The notes under the pieces are model-generated. The model was not told where the DNA came from, did not search any database, and saw nothing but the letters and a program-made list of their open reading frames with translations. Below are positions 1 to 5,103 of a stretch of 11,652 bases of DNA, in pieces. This DNA comes from JALZOC01 sp035758845 (GTDB lineage: Bacteria; Acidobacteriota; Vicinamibacteria; Vicinamibacterales; 2-12-FULL-66-21). Within the stretch, counting starts at the first letter, position 1. Every line of letters starts with the position of its first letter. The stretch covers positions 1-11,652 of the forward strand of contig DASTVZ010000073.1 in NCBI GenBank assembly GCA_035758845.1, in the 5' to 3' direction. The translations under genes were made by a program, and so were the position numbers.

Positions 1-18
1 TCAGGGATTCAGTCTTCC

Positions 19-47
19 TTGACAGAGCCTGCCGAAGCCCCTATACT
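19..47 (+). promoter_or_regulatory. Sigma70-type promoter of rho
   Basis: A perfect -35 box TTGACA (19-24) is followed, after 17 bp, by TATACT (42-47), one base from the -10 consensus. Transcription would start near position 54 and give a leader of about 135 nt before the rho ATG. This is the best promoter in the window. Box sequence and spacing are seen directly; use by a housekeeping sigma factor is inferred. Confidence 0.85.
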
Positions 48-53
48 GCCCGA

Positions 54-189
54 AGCACAACACTTCCGCATGAATCCGCCGTAGTCGCGGAGCCTCCTGA
101 TACGAAAACACCCCGCTCCGCACCAAACAGCAAGGTCAACCTGATTTCACAAGCACAACGTCAACTCGACCGACATTGCCAGTAGTCTC
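54..189 (+). promoter_or_regulatory. rho 5' leader, candidate autoregulatory region
   Basis: This is the untranslated stretch between the promoter and the rho ATG. It holds a tiny reading frame ATG AAT CCG CCG TAG (70-84, Met-Asn-Pro-Pro-stop). A 7-bp inverted repeat follows (GCGGAGC at 87-93, GCTCCGC at 115-121). The tail is C-rich and G-poor (121-189: 23 C against 11 G), as expected for a Rho loading region. In Escherichia coli, rho is autoregulated by Rho-dependent attenuation in its leader. A similar role here is inferred from position and composition only. No good Shine-Dalgarno sequence precedes the rho ATG. Confidence 0.45.
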
Positions 190-1746
190 ATGCCATCGAA
201 CAAACGCAGCTCCGGGCGTCAGCCCCTCGTAGAGAACGACACCATCGATCAACCCAACGGCGAGTCGCCGGCCGAACCGGCCGGCGGTGACGCGCGCGGA
301 AGCGACCAGCCAGTCGCCTCCAAACCCGCCGAGCAGCCGCCACCGCGTGCCGAGCAGCCGCCACCCGCGCGTGCCGAGCAGCCGGCGGCGCGCGCTGCCG
401 ACGGCGGCGGTGCTTCGCGAAGCGAGGCACCGGCGGGACGCCAGGGTGAAGGCGGCGGGCCACCGCGCGAAGAAGGACGCCGCGGGCGTGGGCTCAATAT
501 CACCGATCTGAAGGACAAGAGCATTCAGCAGCTTACGCAGATCGCGAAGGACTTGAACGTCGCCGGCGCGACCGGCATGCGCAAGCAGGAGCTGATTTTC
601 CAGATCCTGAAGGCACAGACCGAGCAGAGCGGATTCATCTTCTCGGAAGGTGTGCTCGAAGTGCTGCCGGACGGCTTCGGATTCCTCCGCGCGCCCGACT
701 ACAACTACCTGCCCGGTCCCGACGACATCTACGTTTCACCATCACAGATTCGCAAGTTCGATCTGCAGACCGGCGACACCGTCTCAGGCCAGATCAGACC
801 GCCGAAAGAAGGGGAGCGCTACTTCGCGCTGATCAAGGTTGAAGCGGTCAACTTCGAGTCGCCCGAGCAGGCGCGCGAAAAGCTTTTCTTCGAAAACCTG
901 ACGCCGCTCTATCCGCAGGACCGATTCGTCCTCGAGACGACATCCGACCAGCTGTCGGGCCGGGTGATGGATTTGATGGCGCCGATCGGAAAGGGTCAAC
1001 GTGGACTGATTGTCGCGCCGCCTCGCACCGGCAAAACGATGCTGCTGCAGAGCATCGCGCAGTCGGTGGCCAAAAACCATCCGGAAGTCTTCCTCATCGT
1101 CCTGCTGATCGACGAGCGGCCGGAGGAAGTCACCGACATGCAGCGCTCGGTCAATGGCGAAGTGATTTCGTCCACCTTCGACGAACCCGCGCAGCGTCAC
1201 GTGCAGGTCGCGGAAATGGTGATCGAAAAGGCGAAGCGGCTGGTCGAGCATAAGAAGGACGTGCTGATCCTGCTCGACTCGATCACGCGCCTGGCGCGGG
1301 CTTACAACTCGGTCATTCCGCCGTCCGGCAAGGTCCTGTCCGGCGGGCTCGATTCGAACGCACTGCAGAAGCCGAAGCGCTTCTTCGGCGCGGCGCGAAA
1401 CATCGAGGAAGGCGGCTCGCTCACCATCATCGCGACGGCGCTCATCGACACCGGCTCCCGCATGGACGACGTAATCTTCGAAGAATTCAAGGGCACCGGC
1501 AACATGGAAATCCATCTCGATCGAAAGCTGACCGACAAGCGCGTCTTCCCGTCGATCGATATGCAGAAGAGTGGGACCCGCAAAGAGGAACTGCTGCTAC
1601 CGCGCGAGGATCTGAATCGCGTGTGGGTGCTGCGAAAGGTGCTCAATCCGCTCTCGGCGGTGGAAGCCATGGAACTGCTGCTCGACAAAATGGGAAAAAC
1701 GAAGTCCAACCAGGACTTCCTCGCGTCGATGCAGAAGATGGGATAA
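190..1746 (+). CDS. rho: Transcription termination factor Rho with long disordered N-terminal extension
   Basis: Rho is the hexameric RNA-dependent ATPase and 5'-3' RNA helicase that ends transcription at rut sites. The 518-residue product is about 100 longer than the 419-residue E. coli protein, and the excess is N-terminal. Residues 1-101 are rich in Pro, Ala, Arg, Gly and Glu and look disordered. The Rho N-terminal domain (about 102-145) and cold-shock-like RNA-binding domain (about 147-225, with DGFGFLR and GPDDIYVSPSQIRKF) follow. The ATPase core has the P-loop APPRTGKT (276-283), LLIDERPEEV (305-314), DSITRLARAYN (363-373), the Q-loop KVLSGGLDSNAL (381-392) and the R-loop EEFKGTGNME (431-440). 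The P-loop is R-T where E. coli has K-A. The ATG at 190 is kept because the extension is continuous in frame and fits the upstream promoter, although its ribosome binding site is weak. No intrinsic terminator follows before the convergent PAS1 gene. Confidence 0.97.
   Translation: MPSNKRSSGRQPLVENDTIDQPNGESPAEPAGGDARGSDQPVASKPAEQPPPRAEQPPPARAEQPAARAADGGGASRSEAPAGRQGEGGGPPREEGRRGRGLNITDLKDKSIQQLTQIAKDLNVAGATGMRKQELIFQILKAQTEQSGFIFSEGVLEVLPDGFGFLRAPDYNYLPGPDDIYVSPSQIRKFDLQTGDTVSGQIRPPKEGERYFALIKVEAVNFESPEQAREKLFFENLTPLYPQDRFVLETTSDQLSGRVMDLMAPIGKGQRGLIVAPPRTGKTMLLQSIAQSVAKNHPEVFLIVLLIDERPEEVTDMQRSVNGEVISSTFDEPAQRHVQVAEMVIEKAKRLVEHKKDVLILLDSITRLARAYNSVIPPSGKVLSGGLDSNALQKPKRFFGAARNIEEGGSLTIIATALIDTGSRMDDVIFEEFKGTGNMEIHLDRKLTDKRVFPSIDMQKSGTRKEELLLPREDLNRVWVLRKVLNPLSAVEAMELLLDKMGKTKSNQDFLASMQKMG
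328..393 (+). repeat. Short imperfect tandem repeat in the Rho extension
   Basis: Three adjacent units of 21, 24 and 21 nt each begin gccgagcagccg (328, 349, 373). They encode AEQPPPR, AEQPPPAR and AEQPAAR. Unit number could change by slippage without breaking the frame, which suits a low-complexity tail whose exact length is not critical. Confidence 0.8.
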
Positions 1747-1769
1747 GGTCCGCCACCGCAGATCTTCCG

Positions 1770-2369
1770 CTAGCTCGCGATCTCGTGAGCGGATGGCGTG
1801 TCAGCCACTTCGCCCATTGTTTCGTGTAGAAACCATACACATCGCTCTTCGTGGTGGAGCCGGCGACCGCACAGTTTCATCCGTCGCGGCCGCCGCTCCC
1901 GCGGGCGCACAGTAATGTCGACATCGACCGCCGCCACACCCTGGCCTTCACATAACGATCGCATCGCGCCGAAGAGCACGCCTCGATCGGTGATGAACAG
2001 CATCAGGGGTTTCCCCTGAAGGTGGTGCCTGCCGATGTTGAGCAGCTGCGACGCGGCGTCGTTTCCTTTCTCGATCACGCCCGCCCGATCGGTCCAGAGC
2101 GCCGCTATCGGCACCGCCTGCGCGAACGCTTCCATCGTGTGCTGCGTTTTTTCGGCGCTCAGGCGCGCGGCCTTCAACTCCTCGAGCTGGGTCGCCAGCG
2201 CCTCGGTCGCGACCTGCAGATGCTCCAAGGCCGTCGACAATTCCTTGAGCGCGGCCTTGGCAATCTGAGACGCAGGCTGGCTGCCCGGTCGATCGGCGCG
2301 ACGCTGCAGGTCAGCGAGTCGGCCGACCGCGGTCGCCGTCCGCAACGTCAGGTCATGTAAAGTACTCAT
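1770..2369 (-). CDS. Small coiled-coil plus PAS domain protein (PAS1)
   Basis: The product has 199 residues. A conserved N-terminal segment (1-25, STLHDLTLRTATAVGRLADL) leads into a predicted coiled coil (about 35-80, LEHLQVATEAL and QLEELKAARL). One PAS domain (about 80-185) contains LWTDRAGVIEKGNDAASQLLNI, followed by a basic stretch RPRERRPRRMKL and RCVWFLHE. There is no kinase, cyclase or DNA-binding domain, so it is probably a sensor or adaptor acting by protein contact; its ligand is unknown. The start at 2369 is chosen because GGAGG lies 9 nt upstream and the PAS2 N-terminus aligns there; the longer frame from 2429 adds residues not shared with PAS2. In the PAS domain about four of five residues match PAS2. 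The gene is divergent from Crp1 and ends 23 nt from the rho stop. Confidence 0.85.
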   Translation of the reverse strand: MSTLHDLTLRTATAVGRLADLQRRADRPGSQPASQIAKAALKELSTALEHLQVATEALATQLEELKAARLSAEKTQHTMEAFAQAVPIAALWTDRAGVIEKGNDAASQLLNIGRHHLQGKPLMLFITDRGVLFGAMRSLCEGQGVAAVDVDITVRPRERRPRRMKLCGRRLHHEERCVWFLHETMGEVADTPSAHEIAS

Positions 2370-2378
2370 GATTCTGTG

Positions 2379-2383
2379 CCTCC
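2379..2383 (-). promoter_or_regulatory. Ribosome binding site of PAS1
   Basis: On the minus strand GGAGG sits 9 nt before the ATG at 2369. It decides the start against the in-frame ATG at 2429. The paralogue PAS2 has AGAGG in the same relative place before its GTG. Confidence 0.75.
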
Positions 2384-2430
2384 GAACGTACTCCATGCCG
2401 TACGTAGGTGCTGCGCGGGGAGTGATCAAT

Positions 2431-2469
2431 TTTTACGGCGACACCGCGCACCGTGTCCGTAAGGTTTTT
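2431..2469 (+). terminator. Hairpin 1 of a three-hairpin array (terminator-like)
   Basis: TTACGG-(c)-GACAC (2433-2444) pairs with GTGTCCGTAA (2453-2462), giving 10 bp with one bulged C and an 8-nt loop. Two further T-G pairs extend the base. The stem is followed at once by TTTTTA (2465-2470). The U-tract lies only on the + strand. No + strand gene starts nearby, so this is either an attenuator in the Crp1 leader or a stop for readthrough from rho. Confidence 0.5.
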
Positions 2470-2479
2470 ACCGTCGGCT

Positions 2480-2500
2480 CGGATTGGTGAAATCCGTTTT
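2480..2500 (+). terminator. Hairpin 2 of the array (weak terminator-like)
   Basis: CGGATT (2480-2485) pairs with AATCCG (2491-2496) across a 5-nt loop, followed by TTTT (2497-2500). The 6-bp stem is weak alone. Its place between two stronger hairpins with the same layout is what makes it worth listing. Confidence 0.35.
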
Positions 2501-2511
2501 AGGCGCCCCCG

Positions 2512-2544
2512 AACCCGAGAGACGCTCCGATCTCTCGGGTTTTT
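2512..2544 (+). terminator. Hairpin 3: strong intrinsic terminator upstream of Crp1
   Basis: AACCCGAGAGA (2512-2522) pairs perfectly with TCTCTCGGGTT (2531-2541) over an 8-nt loop, and the T-run spans 2540-2544. This is a textbook intrinsic terminator on the + strand. It lies 110 nt before the chosen Crp1 start, so it either stops upstream + strand transcription or works as a conditional attenuator. Confidence 0.8.
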
Positions 2545-2644
2545 ACATCCCTCACCCAAATGCCGGTTTGCGACAGACGCCGTCGACGCGGTCATGTATC
2601 GTGATCCTTTACGCCGCGAAGCTCAGAACGGGTCGAGCGGGTTC

Positions 2645-2648
2645 GAGG
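2645..2648 (+). promoter_or_regulatory. Ribosome binding site of Crp1
   Basis: GAGG lies 5 nt before the GTG at 2654. It favours that start over the in-frame ATG at 2594, which has no clear Shine-Dalgarno sequence. Confidence 0.55.
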
Positions 2649-2653
2649 TCTCC

Positions 2654-3466
2654 GTGAGCCCGAAACATCCAAAACGTCTACCCAAGCGATCCGCGTTGGA
2701 CGCGGGCGGTCCGGAGGTGTCTAACGACCTTCTCGCGGCACTGCCGACTGCGGACCTGCAGCGTCTGTTGCCCGCCCTCGACGTCGTGGCCCTGCCGCTG
2801 AAACAAATCCTGCATCGGCCGGGTGAGCGGGTCGACTACGTGTACTTTCCGGGTGGCGGGTTCTGCTCGGAACTGACGGTGCTGGAGAGCGGCGAGATGG
2901 TCGAAATCGCGACGATTGGCCGTGAAGGGATGGTCGGCATCTTTGCGGCCCAGGACGGCGAGCACGCTCCAGCGGTCGCGATGGTCCAGGCCGCGACCGA
3001 ACTCTGCTACCGCCTGCCGGCTGCTGTGTTTCGCCGCGAAATGGATCTGCAAGGAATCTTTCATGAGCTGATGACGCGCTATATGCACGCGCACGTCGGC
3101 CTCATCATGCAATCGACGGCCTGCAACGCGATCCATACAGTCGAGCAACGCCTCGCCCGCTGGCTCCTAATGGCGCACGATCGAATCGGCCACGACGAAT
3201 TCCCGTTGACACAGGAATTCGTCGCGATGATGCTCGGCGTCTCGAGGCCGTCGGTCACGATCGTCGCGGGCACGTTGCAGAAGGCTGGGCTGATTACCTA
3301 CCACCGCGGCCGGATCACGATTGTTAATCGTAAGAAGTTGGAATCGGCCTCATGCGAGTGCTATCGGGTCGCCACGAAGTTGCTCGCGTCGGTCACCGCA
3401 CGACCGCAGAGACGGGAGCGATTGGACGTGAAGGTCGCCCATTCAGGAGTAAACTGTACCTGGTAA
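2654..3466 (+). CDS. Crp/Fnr-family transcriptional regulator (Crp1)
   Basis: The 270-residue product has a cyclic-nucleotide-binding-like beta-roll (about 28-135, with VYFPGGGFCSEL and VEIATIGREGMVGIFAA). A dimerisation helix follows (about 138-175, QSTACNAIHTVEQRLARWLL), then a winged helix-turn-helix (about 183-225, FPLTQEFVAMMLGVSRPSV and GRITI). The canonical cAMP-binding GE/RS phosphate-binding cassette of CRP is not evident and the N-terminal iron-sulphur cysteines of FNR are absent, so the effector is unknown. Conserved cysteines occur at TACNA (157) and CECY (234, 236). The GTG start has GAGG 5 nt upstream; ATG 2594 would add 20 residues. It lies 91 nt upstream of Crp2 on the same strand and is divergent from PAS1. 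A terminator-like array precedes it, so its expression may be conditional. Confidence 0.85.
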   Translation: MSPKHPKRLPKRSALDAGGPEVSNDLLAALPTADLQRLLPALDVVALPLKQILHRPGERVDYVYFPGGGFCSELTVLESGEMVEIATIGREGMVGIFAAQDGEHAPAVAMVQAATELCYRLPAAVFRREMDLQGIFHELMTRYMHAHVGLIMQSTACNAIHTVEQRLARWLLMAHDRIGHDEFPLTQEFVAMMLGVSRPSVTIVAGTLQKAGLITYHRGRITIVNRKKLESASCECYRVATKLLASVTARPQRRERLDVKVAHSGVNCTW

Positions 3467-3497
3467 GAGTCCTCCGTTTGTCTGGCCCTGAATGGGC
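3437..3497. repeat. 11-bp inverted repeat spanning the Crp1 stop codon
   Basis: GCCCATTCAGG (3437-3447) and CCTGAATGGGC (3487-3497) are perfect reverse complements separated by 39 nt. The left arm is coding (end of Crp1) and the right arm is intergenic. No T-run follows, so this is not an intrinsic terminator. It may fold in the mRNA between Crp1 and Crp2. Confidence 0.55.
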
Positions 3498-3542
3498 AGA
3501 GCTCGGCCTGCGAAAGCCTCTTAGATGCGCGAATCAGCGCGC

Positions 3543-3548
3543 GGGAGG
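3543..3548 (+). promoter_or_regulatory. Ribosome binding site of Crp2
   Basis: GGGAGG lies 9 nt before the ATG at 3558 and decides that start over the in-frame ATG at 3525. A 5-bp GC hairpin (GCGCG 3527-3531 with CGCGC 3538-3542) ends right beside it and could affect access. Confidence 0.75.
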
Positions 3549-3557
3549 CAGCGTCGC

Positions 3558-4307
3558 ATGGCCCGGTATTCCGTCACATTGTCCCCCCCCGCCGCTGGAA
3601 ACCTTCTCCTCGCCGCGCTGCCCGCCGCCGATTACGAACGCATCGTCGCACCGCTTGAAGTCGTTTCCCTCCCGCTGAGACAGATTCTGCACCGGCCGGG
3701 TCAACCTGTCCGAAACATGTATTTCCCGGCCTCCGGGTTCTGTTCCGAGCTGATGGGCTTGCGTGACGGACGAATGGTGGAGGTCGCGACCATCGGAAGG
3801 GAAGGTCTCGTCGGCCTTTTCGCCGCCCCCGTTAGCGGGGGCGTCGCCTCCATCGCGATGGTACAGGCCACCATCGACCGGTGCGTCAAAATGCCTGCGG
3901 CGAGGTTTTGGAAAGAGCTGGAAGCGCGTGGACACTTTTTCAATCTGGTCTCCCGGTACCGATTCGCGCTGACTCGATTCGTCATGCAATCGACCGCGTG
4001 CAACGCGGTGCACACGATCGAAGAACGCCTGGCCCGCTGGCTACTGACCGCGCGTGATCATCTCGGCGCCAGTGAATTTCCGCTCACCCAGGAGTTCGCG
4101 GCGATGATGCTCGGAGCGCCGCGTTCGACGGTGAGCGAAGTCGCCGCCACGCTGCAACGAGCTGGCCTCATTGCCTATCGGCGGGGACGCGTGACCATCG
4201 CGGACGACGAACGCCTCGAAGCGGCCGCGTGTGAGTGTTATGGGATTACGGCGGTCGTTCTCGATTCCCTGACGCCGCAGATGTCGCGCCGACAACCGTC
4301 CGGTTGA
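3558..4307 (+). CDS. Crp/Fnr-family transcriptional regulator (Crp2)
   Basis: The 249-residue product is a paralogue of Crp1, with roughly 60 percent identity across the sensor domain. The beta-roll spans about 20-125 (MYFPASGFCSEL, VEVATIGREGLVGLFAA). The dimerisation helix (about 128-165) contains MQSTACNAVHTIEERLARWLL. The winged helix-turn-helix spans about 174-213 (FPLTQEFAAMMLGAPRSTV, then GRVTI). The recognition helix differs from Crp1 (PRSTVSEVAATL against SRPSVTIVAGTL), suggesting different DNA targets. There is no FNR-type iron-sulphur motif and no obvious cAMP pocket, so the ligand is unknown. The ATG at 3558 has a strong GGGAGG. A C8 run lies at codons 9-11 (3583-3590) and a perfect 8-bp GC hairpin is inside the gene (3824-3843). 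It is probably co-transcribed with Crp1, as no clear promoter is seen in the 91-nt gap, and it converges on PAS2. Confidence 0.88.
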   Translation: MARYSVTLSPPAAGNLLLAALPAADYERIVAPLEVVSLPLRQILHRPGQPVRNMYFPASGFCSELMGLRDGRMVEVATIGREGLVGLFAAPVSGGVASIAMVQATIDRCVKMPAARFWKELEARGHFFNLVSRYRFALTRFVMQSTACNAVHTIEERLARWLLTARDHLGASEFPLTQEFAAMMLGAPRSTVSEVAATLQRAGLIAYRRGRVTIADDERLEAAACECYGITAVVLDSLTPQMSRRQPSG

Positions 4308-4308
4308 G

Positions 4309-4327
4309 GATGCAGAAGATGTGGTAA
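4309..4327 (+). repeat. Relic copy of the rho 3' end
   Basis: Gatgcagaagatg (4309-4321) matches the end of rho (1728-1740) exactly, and the next six bases tggtaa match rho's ggataa at four of six. In the rho frame it reads M-Q-K-M-W-stop against M-Q-K-M-G-stop. It sits just 3' of Crp2 and before the PAS2 stop, the same relative place the rho end holds to PAS1. I infer a duplication scar; a 13-nt match alone could be chance. Confidence 0.5.
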
Positions 4328-4337
4328 CTGCGGGTCC

Positions 4338-4973
4338 CTAGACCACGCCCTCGCTATCAGGGGGTTGGTGGGCGTCGTGATGCAGCGGTTCGGTCGACAC
4401 TTCGCGGTCGTGCGCGCTCATCCCTTCGTGTAAGAACCAGACACACCGCGCGTCGTCGTGTTGAAGACGCCGGCCGCACAGCTTCATCCTCCGCGGACGC
4501 CGCTCGCGTGGCCGGACCGTAATGTCGATGTCTACGGCCGGGACGTCGTCGGCTTCGCAGAGGGATCGAAGTGCCGCAAAAAAAAGCCCTCGATCGGTGA
4601 TGAAAAGCATCAGCGGCTTGCCCGGCAAATGGTGTTTGCCGATGTTCAGCAGTTGCGACGCCGCGTCGTTGCTTTTTTCGATCAGGCCGCGGCGATCGGT
4701 CCACACTACGGCGATCGGCAGCGCCTGCGCGAACTCCTCATTCGCCCGCTGAACGGTTTCGATGTTCCCGCGGGTGGCGTTCAGCTCATCCAGTTGACTC
4801 TGCAGCGCTTCATTCGCGACCTGTAACTCTTCCAGCGCCGTCGACAGCTCTGCCAACGCCGATTTGGCGATGGGCGATGGTTTATCTGTCACCCGCTCCG
4901 CACGCCGTTGCAGCTCGGCAAGGCGGCCAACCGCCGTTGCCGTTCGAAGTGTCAGATTATGCAGTGTTCCCAC
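4338..4973 (-). CDS. Small coiled-coil plus PAS domain protein (PAS2), paralogue of PAS1
   Basis: The product has 211 residues from a GTG start. Layout matches PAS1: conserved N-terminus (GTLHNLTLRTATAVGRLAEL), coiled coil (about 35-80, STALEELQVANEAL and QLDELNATRG), then one PAS domain (about 79-186, VWTDRRGLIEKSNDAASQLL and KPLMLFITDRG). The basic strand RPRERRPRRMKLCGRRL is identical in both paralogues. A His/Asp-rich tail (187-211) is unique to PAS2. The GTG at 4973 is chosen because it aligns with the PAS1 start, has AGAGG 8 nt upstream, and lies about 50 nt downstream of a strong promoter; the ATG at 5141 is upstream of that promoter. A T8 run on the coding strand (4578-4585) lies within the PAS domain. 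With no output domain, it probably signals by protein contact. It is divergent from CheB and convergent with Crp2. Confidence 0.85.
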   Translation of the reverse strand: MGTLHNLTLRTATAVGRLAELQRRAERVTDKPSPIAKSALAELSTALEELQVANEALQSQLDELNATRGNIETVQRANEEFAQALPIAVVWTDRRGLIEKSNDAASQLLNIGKHHLPGKPLMLFITDRGLFFAALRSLCEADDVPAVDIDITVRPRERRPRRMKLCGRRLQHDDARCVWFLHEGMSAHDREVSTEPLHHDAHQPPDSEGVV

Positions 4974-4981
4974 AGCAGTTG

Positions 4982-4986
4982 CCTCT
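4982..4986 (-). promoter_or_regulatory. Ribosome binding site of PAS2
   Basis: On the minus strand AGAGG lies 8 nt before the GTG at 4973, matching the position of GGAGG before PAS1. It supports the GTG start. Confidence 0.6.
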
Positions 4987-5031
4987 GTTGGAATACCGAG
5001 GAGCAGTTGAACTGGTCGGTCGAGAAGAGAA

Positions 5032-5060
5032 ATTATCCCGCTAACATCCGCGACCGTCAA
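5032..5060 (-). promoter_or_regulatory. Sigma70-type promoter of PAS2
   Basis: On the minus strand TTGACG (5060-5055) and GATAAT (5037-5032) are separated by 17 bp; each is one base from consensus. Transcription would start near 5025 and give a leader of about 50 nt. A weaker + strand pair, TTGAAC (5007-5012) and AATTAT (5031-5036) with 18 bp between, overlaps it and could drive CheB, so the divergent promoters may compete. Confidence 0.75.
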
Positions 5061-5103
5061 CCTTCGATCTGACCGCTTGCAAAATGCCTGAAAGGCGTGC
5101 AGA

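Larger units (their letters stand above)
2370..2653. other. Non-coding divergent region between PAS1 and Crp1
   Basis: This 284-nt gap holds the PAS1 ribosome binding site, the three hairpins at 2431-2544, and the Crp1 ribosome binding site. I found no convincing sigma70 promoter for either gene. A palindrome TGATCA (2423-2428) is too short to call an operator. An in-frame upstream extension of Crp1 back to 2453 would run through two of the hairpins and resembles no part of Crp2, so I treat it as non-coding. Confidence 0.6.

Noticed and set aside
188..524. Several frames of 74-91 codons overlapping the rho extension
   Set aside because: They arise from GC-rich low-complexity DNA; only the rho frame continues into a conserved protein.
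784..1515. 243-codon open frame antisense to rho
   Set aside because: It mirrors the codon pattern of the conserved rho gene, has no family resemblance and no ribosome binding site; long antisense frames are usual at this GC content.
1773..1790. Stem gctcgcg/cgtgagc at the end of PAS1 as a shared terminator with rho
   Set aside because: It has a 7-bp stem with one G-T pair but no T-run on either strand and lies in coding sequence.
2421..2430. TGATCA/ATTGATC as a Crp/Fnr operator before PAS1
   Set aside because: Only one half resembles TTGAT and no second half occurs at the right distance.
2453..2653. Upstream N-terminal extension of Crp1 from GTG 2453
   Set aside because: It would cross the terminator-like hairpins, has no counterpart in Crp2, and the GTG at 2654 has a better ribosome binding site.
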